DNA from: a virus
DNA length: 64,000 nucleotides
IMG/VR virus record: IMGVR_UViG_3300005525_000034
Span: 1 to 64,000 of that record
Direction: 5' to 3' (one strand)
Below are positions 7,727-16,200 of the stretch, piece after piece. A program made the position numbers and the translations under genes. The notes beneath the pieces are model-generated. The model worked only from the letters and a program-made list of their open reading frames with translations, was not told the DNA's origin and ran no database searches. Within the stretch, counting starts at the first letter, position 1. Every line of letters starts with the position of its first letter.

Positions 7727-7892
7727 CAATCGGCTTGAGGCGTATCTCCGGCTCACCTGGCGCACCGGCGAAGGCCATCAGAGTCGCCTCTACCGCATCG
7801 CCGATCCAGCCTGGCGGCAGGTTCACTCCTACCTCGCTGGCATCCCTTCTGCTCACGTCCGCATCGTCTACGACCATGCCGCAACGCTTTGA
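7704..7892 (+). CDS. Small hypothetical protein
   Basis: A 62-residue protein (MTTSPPSDNRLEAYLRLTWR) starting inside the end of the SSB-like gene at 7704. It ends in RIVYDHAATL, overlapping the next gene. Aromatic and basic residues (SRLYRIADPAWRQVHSYL) suggest a folded domain. Chained overlaps on both sides indicate coupled translation. The family is not recognised. Confidence 0.6.
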   Translation: MTTSPPSDNRLEAYLRLTWRTGEGHQSRLYRIADPAWRQVHSYLAGIPSAHVRIVYDHAATL

Positions 7893-8268
7893 TCTCTGTG
7901 TTGGTGCCGGGGTTCTTCACGCCCCGTTTGCTGGCACCATCCTCGATGGCGAACGCGCCATTCCCCTGGTGGTGCGCTTCGACATCAGCGCCATCGCCGC
8001 CGATGGACGACTGGTTTCGATCGATCGGCCGACGGAATGGCCTGACCAGGCCTTCCCGTCCTGGATGGAGCTGCAGCTGCAGCGAATGGGCCCCGATCAG
8101 ATGGCCGCGGCCTGCAGCCTCGTCGAACACATGCTTGATCTGCCCCACGGCACCCTCTCTGCCGAGAGCCTGATGCCATCGCTGAAGGTGGCCGCGGCCT
8201 GCTGCACCGGCTCGCTGCTGCAGCTGCAGCTGCGTCTCAATCCTTGGAACTCCATCCAGCCTGTATGA
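7876..8268 (+). CDS. Hypothetical protein in recombination operon
   Basis: A 130-residue protein starting MPQRFDLCVGAGVLHAPFAG, with a beta-rich N-terminal half (IPLVVRFDISAIAADGRLVS) and a helical C-terminal half (QMAAACSLVEHMLDL). The start at 7876 overlaps the previous gene, and its stop overlaps the ATG of the nuclease gene (ATGA at 8265). No family is recognised. A role beside the nuclease is likely from the coupling only. Confidence 0.6.
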   Translation: MPQRFDLCVGAGVLHAPFAGTILDGERAIPLVVRFDISAIAADGRLVSIDRPTEWPDQAFPSWMELQLQRMGPDQMAAACSLVEHMLDLPHGTLSAESLMPSLKVAAACCTGSLLQLQLRLNPWNSIQPV

Positions 8269-8669
8269 AGCGCTCTCACCTCGAGGTGCGTTTCGCCGCG
8301 CAGTGGACCGTGCGCTACCCGGAGCTGCCGTTCGAGCGTGAGCACGTCATTCCCGGCTGGCGGGGCTGGGCAGCAGAGAAGAAGGCCATGGGCCTCACCA
8401 CCAAGGCGGTGCCGATGCGCGCCGATTTCGCCTGGCCGGCTGCCAGAGTCGCGCTGGAGATTCAGGGCGGACAGTGGGTCAAGAGCGGCCACTCCAGCGG
8501 CAGCGGCCTCGAACGTGATGCCGCCAAGGCGTTGCTCGCACAGCTCGATGGCTGGGCCCTGATCGCCCTCACCGAGCGGATGCTCACCCGACAGGCCGAG
8601 ATCTGGCTGCCGCGCCTCGAGCAGCTGATCCGCACACGACAACCCGGCACCGACACCGATGCGCCTTGA
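8265..8669 (+). CDS. PD-(D/E)XK-like endonuclease (VSR/DUF559-type fold)
   Basis: A 134-residue protein matching the small restriction-like endonuclease layout. MRADFAWPAARVALEIQGG supplies an aspartate on one strand and an E-x-Q pair on the next. An H and a downstream ERDAAKALLAQLDGWALI helix-strand follow, as in Vsr/DUF559 proteins. Such enzymes resolve branches or nick DNA. Together with ERF and the SSB-like protein it suggests a recombination/repair set. The start at 8265 (MKRSHLEV) is chosen for the ATGA overlap. The exact substrate is unknown. Confidence 0.7.
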   Translation: MKRSHLEVRFAAQWTVRYPELPFEREHVIPGWRGWAAEKKAMGLTTKAVPMRADFAWPAARVALEIQGGQWVKSGHSSGSGLERDAAKALLAQLDGWALIALTERMLTRQAEIWLPRLEQLIRTRQPGTDTDAP

Positions 8670-9231
8670 TGGAAACAAGATCTGGCACCTCCAGCTGGTG
8701 GGGCGCTGGATCGAGCACGACCAGCAGCAGGGACCGCCGCAGCAGATCGGGCCCCGGATCTTCCTGCAGCCAGGCACACTTGCCGATGGCGGCAACGGCC
8801 TGGGCTTCACCAATCAGACGGGGGTGGCCCTGCCGGCCGATGCGCTGGTCAATCCCTGGTTGCTCGAGGGCTATGAGCTGTGGGATGGCCCCGTTGGTGG
8901 TGCCCAGTGCATCTGGATGCCGCTGGTACAACCGCAGCTGATCCATCGGCCGGTGATGGAGCTGCTGCCGCCCTGTGCGCTTCAGCCCGATCGCGATCGC
9001 CAGCCGACCTTTGAGCTCAGCCGCGCCGAACGCAATCCCTGCCCAGGGTGGTCGGAGCGGGTGCATCTCTACCAGAACCCGGGCAAGCCCTTTGAAGCCA
9101 GCGCGGTGGTCTACCTCAACGGCCAGGGGCAAATCGCCGCGGCCGAGCTGTTTCAGGTGCCGCTCCGCTCCGCGCAGCACGATGGCGCCATGGTGCCGCA
9201 GCGCCGGGCGTGGATTCGGTTCTCGTTCTGA
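8659..9231 (+). CDS. Hypothetical protein
   Basis: A 190-residue protein (MRLDGNKIWHLQLVGRWIEH), overlapping the nuclease end by 11 bases. It is Trp/Pro/Gln-rich and beta-strand-rich, with no membrane segment and no recognised motif. It is the last gene before the endolysin in the rightward operon. Confidence 0.6.
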   Translation: MRLDGNKIWHLQLVGRWIEHDQQQGPPQQIGPRIFLQPGTLADGGNGLGFTNQTGVALPADALVNPWLLEGYELWDGPVGGAQCIWMPLVQPQLIHRPVMELLPPCALQPDRDRQPTFELSRAERNPCPGWSERVHLYQNPGKPFEASAVVYLNGQGQIAAAELFQVPLRSAQHDGAMVPQRRAWIRFSF

Positions 9232-9256
9232 TCCCTACCCTGAACCATGAACCTGA

Positions 9257-10456
9257 ATGCGCATGACAGCCTCCGGTGATGTCCTGAAGACCCATGCCGC
9301 CGGCATTGCCGTGCTGCAGCAGTTTGAGGGGTGCGAGCTGACCGCCTACAGGTGCCCGGCGGGCGTGTGGACGATTGGGTGGGGCAGCACACGCGGCATC
9401 GACGGCCGTGCGGTGCAGGAGGGTGATCAGATCACCGAGGCCGCGGCCGATCAACTGCTGGCAGACGTGCTCGAGGCAGATGTCCTGCCGGCCCTGCGCA
9501 AGATCCCCCACTGGGGGGAAATGAGTGCCGAGCAGCAGGGTGGCCTGATCAGCTTTGCGTGGAACCTCGGCTGGAACTTCTACGGGGCTGAGGGCTTCGA
9601 GACCATCAGCCGCCGACTGCGCGAGAAGGACTGGCAGAAGGTGCCGGAGGCCTTGCTGTTGTACCGCAACCGTGGCAGCGTCTTCGAGGAGGGCCTACGG
9701 CGACGGCGGCAGGCGGAGGGCAAGCTGTGGCGCCAGGGCCTGGCCGCGACCCAGGCCCCTCAGAGCGACGAGACCCAGTCGGCACTGTTCACGATCGAGA
9801 CGCTGCAGAACACCTGGCTGAAGAAGCGGCCTCTGCAGGCGGCCGAGCTGAAGGACGGGGAGAAGCTGGCGGTTCAGGCCGATCGCACCTTCGGCGTGGT
9901 CAGCCTGACGGAGATTCCGGCCGATGGCCATGCCCGAGTTCAGCTGGCGTCCAAGGCCGGCACGTGGGTGATCTACCTGCCGCACTGGCGCGTCGATCAA
10001 CCGATTGGCGAGGCATTGCCTGCAGAGGTGGACTGGAGCGACTTCAACTGCCCTGTCACTATCAACCTGACGGTGGGGGAGGTGCTGCAGTGGGATCTGC
10101 GGCGGATTCCAGGGCCCAACAGCTCGGTGCGGTCTCGGCTGATCGACAGCGCCCGGGCCTTCCAACAGGTGCGGGACGCCTGGGGCAGTCCGCTCGGCGT
10201 GACCTCCTTCTATCGGCCTGAACCGATCAACAGCGAGGTCGGGGGCGTGCCCAATTCCAGGCACGTCACCGGTGAAGCCTTCGACATCTACCCCGTCGAT
10301 CGGTCGTTGGAGGCGTTCTACCAATGGATCCGGGTTCGCTGGACCGGCGGGCTCGGCGACGGGCGGAACAAGGGGTTCATCCACCTGGATCGACGAAACG
10401 ATGGTGGCTTCGTCCCCGGGGCTGGGGTCAGGCCCTACGCCGAGTGGCTGTACTGA
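9257..10456 (+). CDS. Endolysin: GH24-type lysozyme plus M15 peptidase
   Basis: A 399-residue two-domain cell-wall hydrolase. The N-terminal lysozyme of the T4/lambdoid GH24 type has the E-x8-(D/C)-x5-T triad as E24, C33 and T39 (FEGCELTAYRCPAGVWTIGW). The central section (about 175-240) looks SH3-like. The C-terminal section carries D,D/L,D-carboxypeptidase-type zinc ligands: SRHVTGEAFDI (H and D) and a late HLD, typical of peptidase family M15. The protein would cut both glycan strands and peptides. It has no signal peptide, so a holin is expected. It runs rightward and meets the leftward holin-like genes tail to tail, with stops abutting at 10456/10457. Confidence 0.9.
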   Translation: MRMTASGDVLKTHAAGIAVLQQFEGCELTAYRCPAGVWTIGWGSTRGIDGRAVQEGDQITEAAADQLLADVLEADVLPALRKIPHWGEMSAEQQGGLISFAWNLGWNFYGAEGFETISRRLREKDWQKVPEALLLYRNRGSVFEEGLRRRRQAEGKLWRQGLAATQAPQSDETQSALFTIETLQNTWLKKRPLQAAELKDGEKLAVQADRTFGVVSLTEIPADGHARVQLASKAGTWVIYLPHWRVDQPIGEALPAEVDWSDFNCPVTINLTVGEVLQWDLRRIPGPNSSVRSRLIDSARAFQQVRDAWGSPLGVTSFYRPEPINSEVGGVPNSRHVTGEAFDIYPVDRSLEAFYQWIRVRWTGGLGDGRNKGFIHLDRRNDGGFVPGAGVRPYAEWLY

Positions 10457-10753
10457 TCAACCTCGCTTCAGGAACCGGCCCTTCTCGTCGCGCTCGGGGG
10501 ATTGGGCAGGTTCCTCCGGGCGGAGGCTGGGATTGAAGGTGTTGTAGCCGACGCTGAATCCGCCACGACCAGCGACGCCGATTCCCATCATCGGCAGCGC
10601 GGAGAGGTAGCAACGGTCGACGGCATCGGCGCCGGAGGCGTGAGTGCGGCAGTCGACGAGGTAGATCGCCCCGACGATGATGGCGAGTGAGCTCGCGGTG
10701 TTCAAAACCTTGGCGCTGCACCCGAGGGCGGCAAAAAGGGTGTCGAGTTTCAT
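10457..10753 (-). CDS. Small membrane protein, lysis-associated candidate
   Basis: A 98-residue protein with one clear hydrophobic segment (SLAIIVGAIYLV, about 22-34), several cysteines (positions 12, 35 and 48), a glycine-rich middle and a charged C-terminus. The start overlaps the stop of the upstream coiled-coil/TM gene (ATGA). It lies next to the endolysin and is the last gene of the leftward late operon. A role as holin partner or spanin-like protein is inferred from position only. Confidence 0.55.
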   Translation of the reverse strand: MKLDTLFAALGCSAKVLNTASSLAIIVGAIYLVDCRTHASGADAVDRCYLSALPMMGIGVAGRGGFSVGYNTFNPSLRPEEPAQSPERDEKGRFLKRG

Positions 10754-11157
10754 TTCGTCACCGGGGGAAGGGGTTGCTCGTTGCGCTGTTGGATCGCTTC
10801 GCGGTTGGCTCCAACACCCACCAAGGCCAGTACTGAGACCGCGAGAGCGAGCCAGGTGGCGAGGTTCGAGACACTCCAGCTGACAGCGCTTCGGCCGCCG
10901 GATTGGCGAGCGTCGGCTGCGACCAGTGTGTCGACCTTGTCGGCGAGAGACTTCAGATCGTCCCGAGTGACCTGGCGTGTTTCGAGCTCGACCAGCCGTT
11001 GCTCAAGGCGTTCGACGCGGGCTTGGGAGCCGGCCCATTGAGCTTGAGACTGGGAAATGGACGATTGCAGGCCGACCAACAAGCCTTCCAGGCGTCCCAG
11101 GCGATCAACGATCGCCATGGTGGTTGACTGATCAGATTCGCCCATGGGCCGGAGCAT
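10750..11157 (-). CDS. Putative holin: coiled coil plus C-terminal transmembrane helix
   Basis: A 135-residue protein. Residues about 15-85 form a long amphipathic helix or coiled coil (RVERLEQRLVELETRQVT), and residues about 100-120 are transmembrane (LATWLALAVSVLALVGVG), with a short hydrophilic tail. This is the layout of XhlA-like holin/antiholin proteins. A second ATG at 11145 is possible. It is next to the endolysin and the other membrane gene. The family assignment is not certain. Confidence 0.55.
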   Translation of the reverse strand: MLRPMGESDQSTTMAIVDRLGRLEGLLVGLQSSISQSQAQWAGSQARVERLEQRLVELETRQVTRDDLKSLADKVDTLVAADARQSGGRSAVSWSVSNLATWLALAVSVLALVGVGANREAIQQRNEQPLPPVTK

Positions 11158-11240
11158 TCAATCCAGTCTGCCGAGCTCGGGGGATCAAGGGTGACGACAT
11201 AGAGAACTTCAGATTTATTTTGTCCTAGTGTGAAGTTGGT

Positions 11241-11945
11241 TTATGACAGCACCCACTCCAGGCTTTCCCGCGCCGGGGTCGCCGGGTCGTCCGGCAGGAA
11301 CTGGCCCTCCGGGTCGCGGGCCTGGATCACTCGCCACTGGCTGCCGTCCGGGGCGGACCAGGTCTGGCCGACCGACTGGGCGAAAGGGCGGGTGAGCTCG
11401 ATGATGAACGGTGCGGGCAGGTGGCAGGCGACCGCCAGGGCGCCGATCGTGATCAACAGGTCGGCTGGGATCAGGCCAGCGGCCCGCAGCGCGCGCCAGG
11501 TGGCATGGAAGTCGCTGGCGTCACCACCGGCAGCCACGGCCATCAGGGCTGCCGGCAGGGCCAGCACGGCGCTGGGGGCCACCGGCAGGGCCTGGGCCAG
11601 GGCGGTGTTGGCGGCAGGGTCCGACAGAAGGGCAGCCTTGAACCGCGCCCAGTCAGGCGCCGGGGCGTTGGCGGCATCCCAGGCCGCGATGTGCTCGGGC
11701 GAGGCGGGGATCACCTGCCACCGCTGGCTGTAGACGCCATCGGCGTCGGGCTCGGGGGGTAGCTCCTCAATCTGCTCGGAGCGGGGGTTGAACGCCGGCT
11801 GATCGGAGGGGTGGACGAACCGGCAGCCGAACAGCTCGATGTCGTCGTCGGTGGGGTTGGCGGGGAATGAGACGTTCGGGTTGTCTCGGCGCAGTTGCCA
11901 GAGGCTGAACGGGTATTCGCTGGTGGTCAGGTTGATCAGGTTCAT
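11241..11945 (-). CDS. Tail fibre assembly-like protein
   Basis: A 234-residue protein. Its N-terminus (EYPFSLWQLRRDNPNVSFPA, then a D-x-ELFG-like segment) is the motif common to tail-fibre accessory/assembly proteins encoded next to fibres. The C-terminal half is Ala-rich and helical. The downstream gap to the holin-like gene (11158-11240) is AT-rich with a weak AACTTC/GAAGTT inverted repeat and no gene. It is coupled to the gene above by an ATGA overlap. Confidence 0.6.
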   Translation of the reverse strand: MNLINLTTSEYPFSLWQLRRDNPNVSFPANPTDDDIELFGCRFVHPSDQPAFNPRSEQIEELPPEPDADGVYSQRWQVIPASPEHIAAWDAANAPAPDWARFKAALLSDPAANTALAQALPVAPSAVLALPAALMAVAAGGDASDFHATWRALRAAGLIPADLLITIGALAVACHLPAPFIIELTRPFAQSVGQTWSAPDGSQWRVIQARDPEGQFLPDDPATPARESLEWVLS

Positions 11946-12184
11946 GGCTCCTGGAGTTGGTCCGCGATCACGTCGCGGATAATGCGCATTCGCAACTGCT
12001 GACGCAGTTCTTCGGCTAGGCGTGCCTCTAGGTCGGCGCGGAACTCGGCGAGGTCGGCGTTCTCGGGATGCTCGGCCTGGATCTTGGCGATAGCCAGTCG
12101 GTAGTTGTCAATGTTGATCTGGTAGCCCAGAATCTCATTGTCGCGAGCCTCAAGGGCTTGAGTGAGGATGTCTGTTTTGTTCAT
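11942..12184 (-). CDS. Small coiled-coil protein
   Basis: An 80-residue, entirely helical, charged protein (MNKTDILTQALEARDNEILG ... LAEELRQQLRMRIIRDVI). The start ATG at 12184 overlaps the stop of the propeller gene by 4 bases. It lies within the fibre cluster and is probably a fibre-associated factor. The family is not recognised. Confidence 0.6.
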   Translation of the reverse strand: MNKTDILTQALEARDNEILGYQINIDNYRLAIAKIQAEHPENADLAEFRADLEARLAEELRQQLRMRIIRDVIADQLQEP

Positions 12185-13227
12185 TCGTTGAAACGATAGG
12201 CAACAGCGCCAGGAGAGCTCTGACCTGCTTGGGCTATTGCAGCTCCAGTTGGAGAGAAACTGCAACACCAATAACCACTATAATCAATAGTAGTATTTAT
12301 GCTAGCGTAGCGGGCGCCGAAACCCGAAGCAGACCATTCGTAAACTGATAAATAGGGAATAGCATTAGCGGTAAGTGCGATCGCGTTACCAGTAGGTGAA
12401 AAACTCACAGACCAGCCATTGCTAGCTGCTAATGTGACAGGATTGGCATACTTAGCGCCAAACCCAGAGGAAGACCATGCCCATGCCGTGATGTAAGGCG
12501 AGGTGTTATGGCCAACGGCTAGCGCGTCACCCGAAGGCGAAAAACTTAGATTATTGGTATGCGAGAAACTGGCTTGTGGTGTTGCAGGGTTTGAGTACCG
12601 TGTCCCAAATCCAGACGAAGACCACCGGTAAGCATAAGTTGCTGCTGCAAAAGAAACCGCGACCGCGTCGCCTACAGGAGAAAATGCCACCGATAAGCCA
12701 ATATCAGTTGGCAGGGAAGACGGATTAGCGAACTTGGTTCCAAATCCTGAGGAAGACCATCGGTAAGCTGAGATAAAAGGGCTTACATTATGTGCAATCG
12801 CGACAGCGTCACCTGCGGGGCTAAATGCGATTCCATTGACGTTGCTGGGTGGCAATGTAGCAGGATTAGCGTATTTAGTGCCGAACCCGGTCGCGGACGA
12901 CCAGGGCCAGGCATGAATAAATGGAGTACCAACCTGACCCACAACGATTGCATCACTAGCTGGAGAGAACACAGCATCGTTACATTCGCCAGTCGGTATA
13001 GTAGTCGGGTTTGCATATTTTGCTCCAAACCCAGATGAGTCTGACCAAGCGTAGACGAATATGTACGGTGAAGTGGTCGAAGCGACTGCGACGGCATCTC
13101 CGCTTGGGGCAAACTTAACGCTATTAGCGATGTTCCCTGGAGTCGGGGACGGAGATGCCAGTTGTCCGTTGAAGCCGATTCCAGAGCTATTTGTAGGGCC
13201 CAGTAGTGCATTGCGACTTAGCATCAT
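12181..13227 (-). CDS. Seven-bladed beta-propeller protein, likely virion-distal
   Basis: A 348-residue protein made of seven repeats of about 45 residues. Each follows a pattern of FSP-x-GDAVAV, then SPYI-x-AYRWSSSGFGTKYANP. The N-terminal piece (SSGIGFNGQLASPSPTPG) matches the second half of a repeat and the last repeat is short, so the ring would close in the usual velcro way. WD40-like propellers bind proteins or glycans; here it follows the tail fibres and may be a receptor-binding part. Base composition is visibly more AT-rich than its neighbours, suggesting separate acquisition. It overlaps both neighbours by 4 bases. Confidence 0.75.
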   Translation of the reverse strand: MMLSRNALLGPTNSSGIGFNGQLASPSPTPGNIANSVKFAPSGDAVAVASTTSPYIFVYAWSDSSGFGAKYANPTTIPTGECNDAVFSPASDAIVVGQVGTPFIHAWPWSSATGFGTKYANPATLPPSNVNGIAFSPAGDAVAIAHNVSPFISAYRWSSSGFGTKFANPSSLPTDIGLSVAFSPVGDAVAVSFAAATYAYRWSSSGFGTRYSNPATPQASFSHTNNLSFSPSGDALAVGHNTSPYITAWAWSSSGFGAKYANPVTLAASNGWSVSFSPTGNAIALTANAIPYLSVYEWSASGFGARYASINTTIDYSGYWCCSFSPTGAAIAQAGQSSPGAVAYRFNE

Positions 13228-16200
13228 GCCCTCCCCTTCAGTGGTGCAACCTCAATGGTCGTAGTTCCCCCAACCACTTCAATCACGATCTTCTCAGTCT
13301 GACTTGCCGTTGGAGTCATGGCGCTGCCGCCGTCCCACTTGACGGTGTAGCCGCTGTTGCCGGTGAACCAGCTGATGGTGCCGCTGGTGTACGCGAACGA
13401 GAGCACTCCGCGCCACAGGTAGCCGCTGGGGATGTTGGCGAGGTTGGCGAGGTTGATCGTCGTCGCCCCGGCGATCGCGGCGCTGGTCACGAACTCGTTG
13501 CCGGCCTGAACGTTCAACGAATAGGTGCCGCTGCTGGCCGTGACAGTCAGCCGGCGCTGGGCCAACGAGTCAGCGATCACCAGATCCCAGCCGCTGACGG
13601 CGGCGGTGCCCAGGCCGAGCTCCGCAAACTGCGGTGTCGAACTGGTGCCCAGGCCGAGATTGCTGCGAGCAGTGGCTTGATTCGACAGATTCGCCAGGTT
13701 GTCGGCCGCGTTGAGCAGCAGGCGCTCAGTGTTGGTCGAGTCGCGGTAGCGAAGCGTGTCGGCAACTGAGTAGAGATCGCCGTAGGTGGGACTGGCGGGT
13801 GCGCCATTCGGGAGGGTCAGCTTCAGGGTGGCTGTCACACCGGCGAATGTCGGTGTGGAGCTGCTTCCCAGTCCGACATCTGCAGGCACACCTGCACGGA
13901 AGGACGGTGCCGCGGCGGATCCGGTGGCTGGCCCCGCAAAGATCAGATTCGCGCTCTGGTTTTCCCAGGCTGCGGTGAGTGTCCCCGAGCCTGTGACAGG
14001 GCTGCCGCTGACGGAGAATTGGGAGGGGAGGGACAGCCCAACGGAGGTGACACTACCGGAACCTGCTCCCGAGCTCGGGGTCGAATACCCGATGACACCG
14101 GTGACTGGGTCATAGGTGATGGAACCACTGCCGCTGATACTCTGCCGTGCTCGGGATTGCGTGAAGTAGAGGTTGACGCTGCCCTCGCTGACGGCATCGG
14201 TGCTGGGCAGCAGCGTCGAGGGGATCAGGCCCGAGCCGTCCAGCCGGGCCAGGCCGTTGGGAGCATTGAAGGACAGCTCGATGTTCCGCGAGCGGGTCCA
14301 GTAGCCCCCGCTGTCCTGCGTGCTGGTGTCAGTGACGGTCAGCGGTTGACCAGACGTCGCTGTGACGTCCGCCAGGAACCGATTCGTGGTGAAGCTGCGG
14401 ACCGCGAACTGGGTCGGGGCTGTGTTTCCGTCAGAGGCGCCGGTCGAAGCCAACAGCGAGGTGTTGTTGGAGACTTCGCGCAGCTGCTCGCCAACGGTAG
14501 AGATACCTCCATTGCGCGAGAAAGGACCGATGAAGTTCAAACCAGATAGGTTGAACTGATCAGTGTTAATCGTGACAGACCCGGACGTGCCGTCAACTTT
14601 GAACTGACTGCCGACAGCAAAGTCCCCGAGCTCGTTGGTGTTGCTGCTGTAGACGCGACCATTGTTGGTTTCAACAATGGCGTTCGCAGGAACAGGAACT
14701 CCGCCGTTCCAGGGCAGCGCATCGTAGTTCGTGCCTGCCCCCACGAACTCGAAGGTGTGACCAGGGGCGGAAATCTGAGAGCGATTCCTGAAGTCCAGCT
14801 TCTGCCCAGCGGAAATGGCGTCTCTCAGACCACCATTGAGACCTGAGTAGAACAGCACGCGATAGCCGGCTCGGGTCGCAGCATCATTCGCAACGGGGTT
14901 GCCACTGGCGTCAATCGGCACTGAGCTGGTGACGATGTAAGCCGACGATGGGCAGAAAAAGGCCAGATTGCTGACTGTGACGTTGCCGTTCCCTGCAGGC
15001 AGTTGAGTCTTTGTCGTCAGGGTGACCAGTCCGGTGTTCTTGTCGTAGACCGCATCTGCGACACCGTAGTCGGTGTCACTGATCACTGCGCTGCCACCAC
15101 TGACGTACTGGTGATCCGGTCCTGAGGCCGCCGCGGCCTCGGTGAACGTCAGGGTGAAGTTGCCGGTGCGGGTGTAGGCGAAGCTCTTGCTCTCCGGCAG
15201 CTTGGTTGTGGCGTTGCGAGGAAACACCAGCTGCGGGAACATCAGCTGCCCGGCATTGGGCCTGGAAGCAGAACTGCAGGAGAACGACAGCCCGGACAGG
15301 GTGACGCTGGCGCCGATTGTCGGCGCGTAGCCGGAGGCGGTGAGAACGGTCTGGCCGGTGCTGTTGTTGTAGGAGGCGCTGGTGATGGGGTAGCTGGTCC
15401 CGCTCACCGTGACGGTGCCGCCACCGACGAACTCGTGGGTGATCGTGCTGGTGGCCAGGGTGACCGTGAAGCTGCTGCCGGCGGTGCTTCCGCCACGCGC
15501 TGAGATGGTGACGGCGTTGCCGGCGCTGCCCAGGCTTCCGGCCGTGGGGTACTTGATCTGACGACCCAGACGATTGGCGGTGAAGCCGGTGACGTCGATC
15601 TCGGTGGCGCCCTGGCGTAGGAACTGGTAGGCCCCAGTGGCCGACCCGCTCATGTCGATCGTGCTTCCGCTGGGCGTTGCAGAAACCCGGAAGGCGTTGG
15701 CTGTGAGGCCGCTGGCGATCACGTAGTAGATCTGGTTGGCCACCAGACCTGTCGGCAGGGTTCCCTGCGTCGCCGAGAACATGACCTGATCACCTGCGAC
15801 CAGCGTGTGACCAGTGCAGGTGAAAAGATCTGTGCTGGTGTCGATCGTGACGGTCTTCTCTGCTCGCAGGGCTCCGTAGGCGGCGACCCGGGCGGAACCT
15901 GTGTAGAGGGGTGAGCGGGATTGTCCATCGGCCATGAGGCCGTAGATGCCAAAGTCGCTGGTGCCACCACCGGAGAGATTGACCTGTCCACCGGTCTCGC
16001 AGCGAACGTGGTAGGTGCAGAAAGTCCCGAAGAAGGAGACGAGCTGCGCGTATCCGTCGTTCAGGACGAGGCACCCGGGGCCGCCCAGATTGACCTGGGT
16101 GTAGCTGTCCACCACCATCGAACGGATGGGGCTGTTGGCCGTACACACGCTGCCATCGACCCGGATGCCGCCCCCGGTGTTTCCGGTGCTGACGCTGCCG

